From assembly GCF_001187845.1 (NCBI RefSeq), contig NZ_CP012160.1:3169069-3233068 (forward strand): 64,000 bases of DNA. Direction: 5' to 3'. This DNA is from Octadecabacter temperatus (lineage in GTDB: Bacteria > Pseudomonadota > Alphaproteobacteria > Rhodobacterales > Rhodobacteraceae). Within the stretch, counting starts at the first letter, position 1, and the number at the start of each line of letters is the position of its first letter. This document shows, piece by piece, positions 61,845 to 64,000 of the stretch. The notes under the pieces are model-generated. The model was not told the origin of the DNA, did not search any database, and saw only the letters and a program-made list of their open reading frames with translations. Position numbers and translations under genes: made by a program.

Positions 61845-63155
61845 CTACGTTATATAGTGCAGCCGGTCGAAGGTCTCGCGCCATTCGCGTACGCGCGGGG
61901 CCATCACGCTAGGGTCGTTGCTGCCCAGCGCCTCCGTGATCAGGTCAGCCATTTGGTCGACGTGTTCTATGTCGACACCCCAGCGCACCAATTCGGGCGT
62001 GCCGATGCGCAGCCCGTTCATGTCACCAGCCACGGCATCAATCGGCAACCCAATCCCACAAGCGAGAAAGCCAGCCTTGTACAGCTGTTTTGAAACGGCC
62101 TGTCCACCGCCATACGCCGCCGCACGAACTGCAAACTGGTGGCTCGACGTCGCACCATTCGCCGTTTCAAACACGGGAACACCACGCGTCTTCAACGCGA
62201 CCGCTAGCCCCTGTGCAACTTCAATCATCTTGGCGGCGTAGGCTTGCCCGTGGTCGCGCCAATCGAGCATGGTTACAGCCATCGCAGCAGATTTCGCTGC
62301 ATCAAAATTCGCCGTCATTCCTGGAAACGCGATCGCGTCAAAGGCTTCGGCCATCTCTGGATCATTGGTCACAATCAAACCGCCTGCAGGCCCACCGAGG
62401 GACTTATAGGTCGACATCGTCATGAAATGCGCGCCCTCAGCCAACGGATCACGCCACGCCTTGCCCGCAATAATCCCACATTGGTGCGCGGCATCAAACA
62501 TCACCTTTGCTCCGACGGCATCCGCGACGGCACGGATTTCGCGCACCGGATGCTCATCAAGGTTCAAACTCGAACCCACCGTTATCAGCTTGGGCTTTTC
62601 CTTTTGCGCCAATGCCATCAGCGCATCCGCATCAATCGTATACCCATCGACTAGAACGGGCGCCTCAACCGTGCGCAGCCCGAACAACCCAGCGCATCCT
62701 GCCAGATGGTGTGTTACATGTCCGCCAACCGACGCGGGTGGCGCGATGATCGTATCGCCAGCCTTACAGGTCGCCATAAACCCATAAAGGTTAGCAATCG
62801 CGCCTGACGGCACCCGGATTTCCGCAAACTGCGCGTCAAACACCTCGGCGCAAAGCGTTGCGGTGATGACTTCGATTTCTTCAATCGCCTCCAACCCCAT
62901 CTCATACTTGTCACCAGGGTACCCAAGTGACGGACGCGACCCGATCCCAGACGCCAACATCGCCTCGGCGCGGGGGTTCATAACATTGGTCGCTGGGTTT
63001 AGATTGAAACAGGCCTTTTCGTGGATGTCGCGATTCTCAAACACAAGCGCATCCAAACGCTCTAACACGCTATTTGAACTTCCGACCTGTTTAGCGATGG
63101 CTTGCACCCGTGTTTCACAATCCGCAGGTACCCAGTCTCGTTTTTGCAATGACAT
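61845..63155 (-). CDS. Serine-hydroxymethyltransferase-like PLP enzyme with altered active site
   Basis: A 436-aa fold-type I PLP enzyme related to GlyA. Conserved marks are GYPGDKYEMG, the PLP-phosphate and Asp region FDAAHQCGIIAG (221-230) and the lysine of STYKSLGGPAGG (Lys251). However, the SHMT catalytic Glu of the SENxxS motif is replaced in NLNPATNVMNP, the YYGG tyrosines are missing, and the His before the PLP lysine (THK in GlyA) is Tyr. It may therefore act on another beta-hydroxy amino acid. The start at 63155 has GGAG eight bases ahead; a GTG at 63164 overlaps that box. Confidence 0.8.
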   Translation of the reverse strand: MSLQKRDWVPADCETRVQAIAKQVGSSNSVLERLDALVFENRDIHEKACFNLNPATNVMNPRAEAMLASGIGSRPSLGYPGDKYEMGLEAIEEIEVITATLCAEVFDAQFAEIRVPSGAIANLYGFMATCKAGDTIIAPPASVGGHVTHHLAGCAGLFGLRTVEAPVLVDGYTIDADALMALAQKEKPKLITVGSSLNLDEHPVREIRAVADAVGAKVMFDAAHQCGIIAGKAWRDPLAEGAHFMTMSTYKSLGGPAGGLIVTNDPEMAEAFDAIAFPGMTANFDAAKSAAMAVTMLDWRDHGQAYAAKMIEVAQGLAVALKTRGVPVFETANGATSSHQFAVRAAAYGGGQAVSKQLYKAGFLACGIGLPIDAVAGDMNGLRIGTPELVRWGVDIEHVDQMADLITEALGSNDPSVMAPRVREWRETFDRLHYIT

Positions 63156-63345
63156 GTTGAACACTCCTGGTTTTCACCAGCATGATCACTGGAAAAGGAT
63201 GTTTGCAATACACAACAACACGGCCTATACGCAGCGCTGAAATGCGCGTGTAGCCCGCTTTGGCTCGAATCAACCGGTTCAGTGAACCCGGCGGCTGACG
63301 TGCGTTATAGAAATTTGAACACACGAACCGAAAGAGACTGATCAC

Positions 63346-63609
63346 ATGGCAAATACTCCACAGGCTAAAAAGCGCGCGCGTCAGAACGAAGCACGTTTTC
63401 AAGTAAACAAAGCACGTCGCTCCCGTATCCGCACATTCCTGCGCAAAGCAGAAGAAGCGATTGAGGCTGGCGACAAAGACGCAGCAGCAGCAGCTGTTCG
63501 CGCTCTTCAGCCAGAATTGATGCGCGGCGTTTCCAAAGGCGTTTTCCACAAGAACACAGCGGCACGTAAGATGTCCCGCTTGAGCGCACGCGTCAAAGCA
63601 ATCGCTTAA
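63346..63609 (+). CDS. rpsT: 30S ribosomal protein S20
   Basis: An 87-aa, highly basic helical protein of the small ribosomal subunit that binds 16S r[42 protein letters not shown] and the C-terminal [18 protein letters not shown] are typical. An AGAGA-like ribosome site precedes the ATG. It is divergent from the SHMT-like gene and is followed by a strong terminator. In Rhodobacterales rpsT often lies just upstream of dnaA. Confidence 0.97.
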   Translation: MANTPQAKKRARQNEARFQVNKARRSRIRTFLRKAEEAIEAGDKDAAAAAVRALQPELMRGVSKGVFHKNTAARKMSRLSARVKAIA

Positions 63610-63646
63610 TTTCGGTCTTTACCGATTCTTTAAAATTTTTAACTTG

Positions 63647-63676
63647 AGGCGGTCCAACTGGGCCGCCTTTTGTTTT
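63647..63676 (+). terminator. Intrinsic terminator after rpsT
   Basis: A stem AGGCGGTCC / GGCCGCCT with one bulged base and a five-base loop is followed by TTTTGTTTTT, 37 bp after the rpsT stop. Confidence 0.88.
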
Positions 63677-64000
63677 TGCAGTCTCATTTATGTCAGCGCT
63701 AGCAGCGACTTTTCCTTGAGATTCAAAGGTCGATCAGATTCGTTTCATCCCCAGCCCTGTCAAGACCATCAACGCTGTTGAAATCGTACACCACACACGG
63801 CTAGTTTTGCTGAGTGATTCATTTTGTTCCTGGGGGAACGTGGGACTTTAAAACATGGAATACGTCGATTTCTACGTACTGTAGATTAGGCGCAAAACGG
63901 TCTTGGACCGGACCATGTTTTGACATTTTGGTACGTGAAGGTGTGGGAACCTTTTAGCGCATCGGGTCAACCACGCATTCTCCAGTGCCGGCTGTAAACG
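63677..64000. other. Non-coding stretch with inverted repeats, probably upstream of dnaA
   Basis: No credible ORF is present in these 324 bases. Visible are a small hairpin GTTCC / GGAAC (63826-63839), a hairpin CGGTC / GACCG (63898-63910) and a 9-bp inverted repeat AAAACATGG (63850-63858) / CCATGTTTT (63913-63921) that encloses the second. I found no perfect DnaA box. The leading genes (ubiE-ubiB, mutM, rpsT) suggest that dnaA follows to the right, so this may be its promoter region. Confidence 0.5.

Noticed and set aside
63677..64000. Replication origin with DnaA boxes
   Set aside because: The gene context suggests closeness to dnaA, but no perfect DnaA box or AT-rich repeat set was seen, so an origin cannot be claimed.
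1..64000. Mobile elements, prophage, CRISPR arrays or tRNA genes
   Set aside because: No transposase, integrase, direct-repeat arrays or cloverleaf-like sequences were recognised by reading the window.

Overview
The window reads as chromosomal DNA of a flagellated alphaproteobacterium of the Rhodobacterales (Roseobacter group). Evidence: the FlaF/FlbT flagellin regulators, an alphaproteobacterial Mic60 (mitofilin) gene between hemD and hemY, an HpsN-type sulfopropanediol dehydrogenase typical of marine roseobacters, CtrA-like TTAA-N7-TTAG sites in flagellar promoter regions, and the ubiB/ubiE/mutM/rpsT neighbourhood that in this group lies beside dnaA. No tRNA, rRNA, IS element, prophage or CRISPR array was seen. 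Gene packing is very tight: many 1-11 bp overlaps, and eight convergent gene pairs meet with a gap of 7 bp or less.

Layout. 1-8.8 kb: end of ahcY, an extensin-like protein, two DUF proteins, the leftward tsaD-gpsA-YciI-EVE operon and the divergent hemD-mic60-hemY operon. 9-13.5 kb: a lone hpsN, msrB-msrA and a lone hydantoinase-A-like gene. 13.5-17.7 kb: a leftward four-gene set like E. coli ynjF-B-C-D (CDP-alcohol phosphotransferase plus ABC transporter). 17.8-24.2 kb: a cytochrome c, idi, glpD/glpR (divergent, with probable operators) and a sugar dehydrogenase/sugar-acid dehydratase pair. 24.3-27.7 kb: a four-gene rightward group (unknown protein, TPR-glycosyltransferase, DUF6165, FkbM methyltransferase) beside the flagellar locus that may modify flagellin or another surface product.

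27.7-57.8 kb is one large flagellar island. Rightward blocks are motB; flgE-flgK-flgL-flgI; fliL-orf-motE-like-motA-orf(732 aa)-flhA-fliR-flhB-orf; fliI; and fliK-flgD. Leftward blocks are fliF-fliH-fliN-fliP; flgB-flgC-fliE-fliQ-flgF-flgG-flgA-flgH-second fliL; flaF-flbT-DUF1217; flagellin; and rod-binding protein-FlgN-like. Together they encode the export gate, rod, rings, hook, filament and stator. fliG, fliM, fliO, fliD, fliS and flagellar sigma or activator genes are absent here. The least explained pieces are a 732-aa exported repeat protein between motA and flhA and two small proteins of the fliL-flhB operon.

57.8-64 kb: leftward ubiE-ubiB, rightward mutM and an enoyl-CoA hydratase, a leftward serine-hydroxymethyltransferase-like enzyme that lacks hallmark SHMT residues, then rpsT and a non-coding stretch with inverted repeats that probably leads into dnaA beyond the window. 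All functions are inferred by reading motifs and recalling families; no database search was run.
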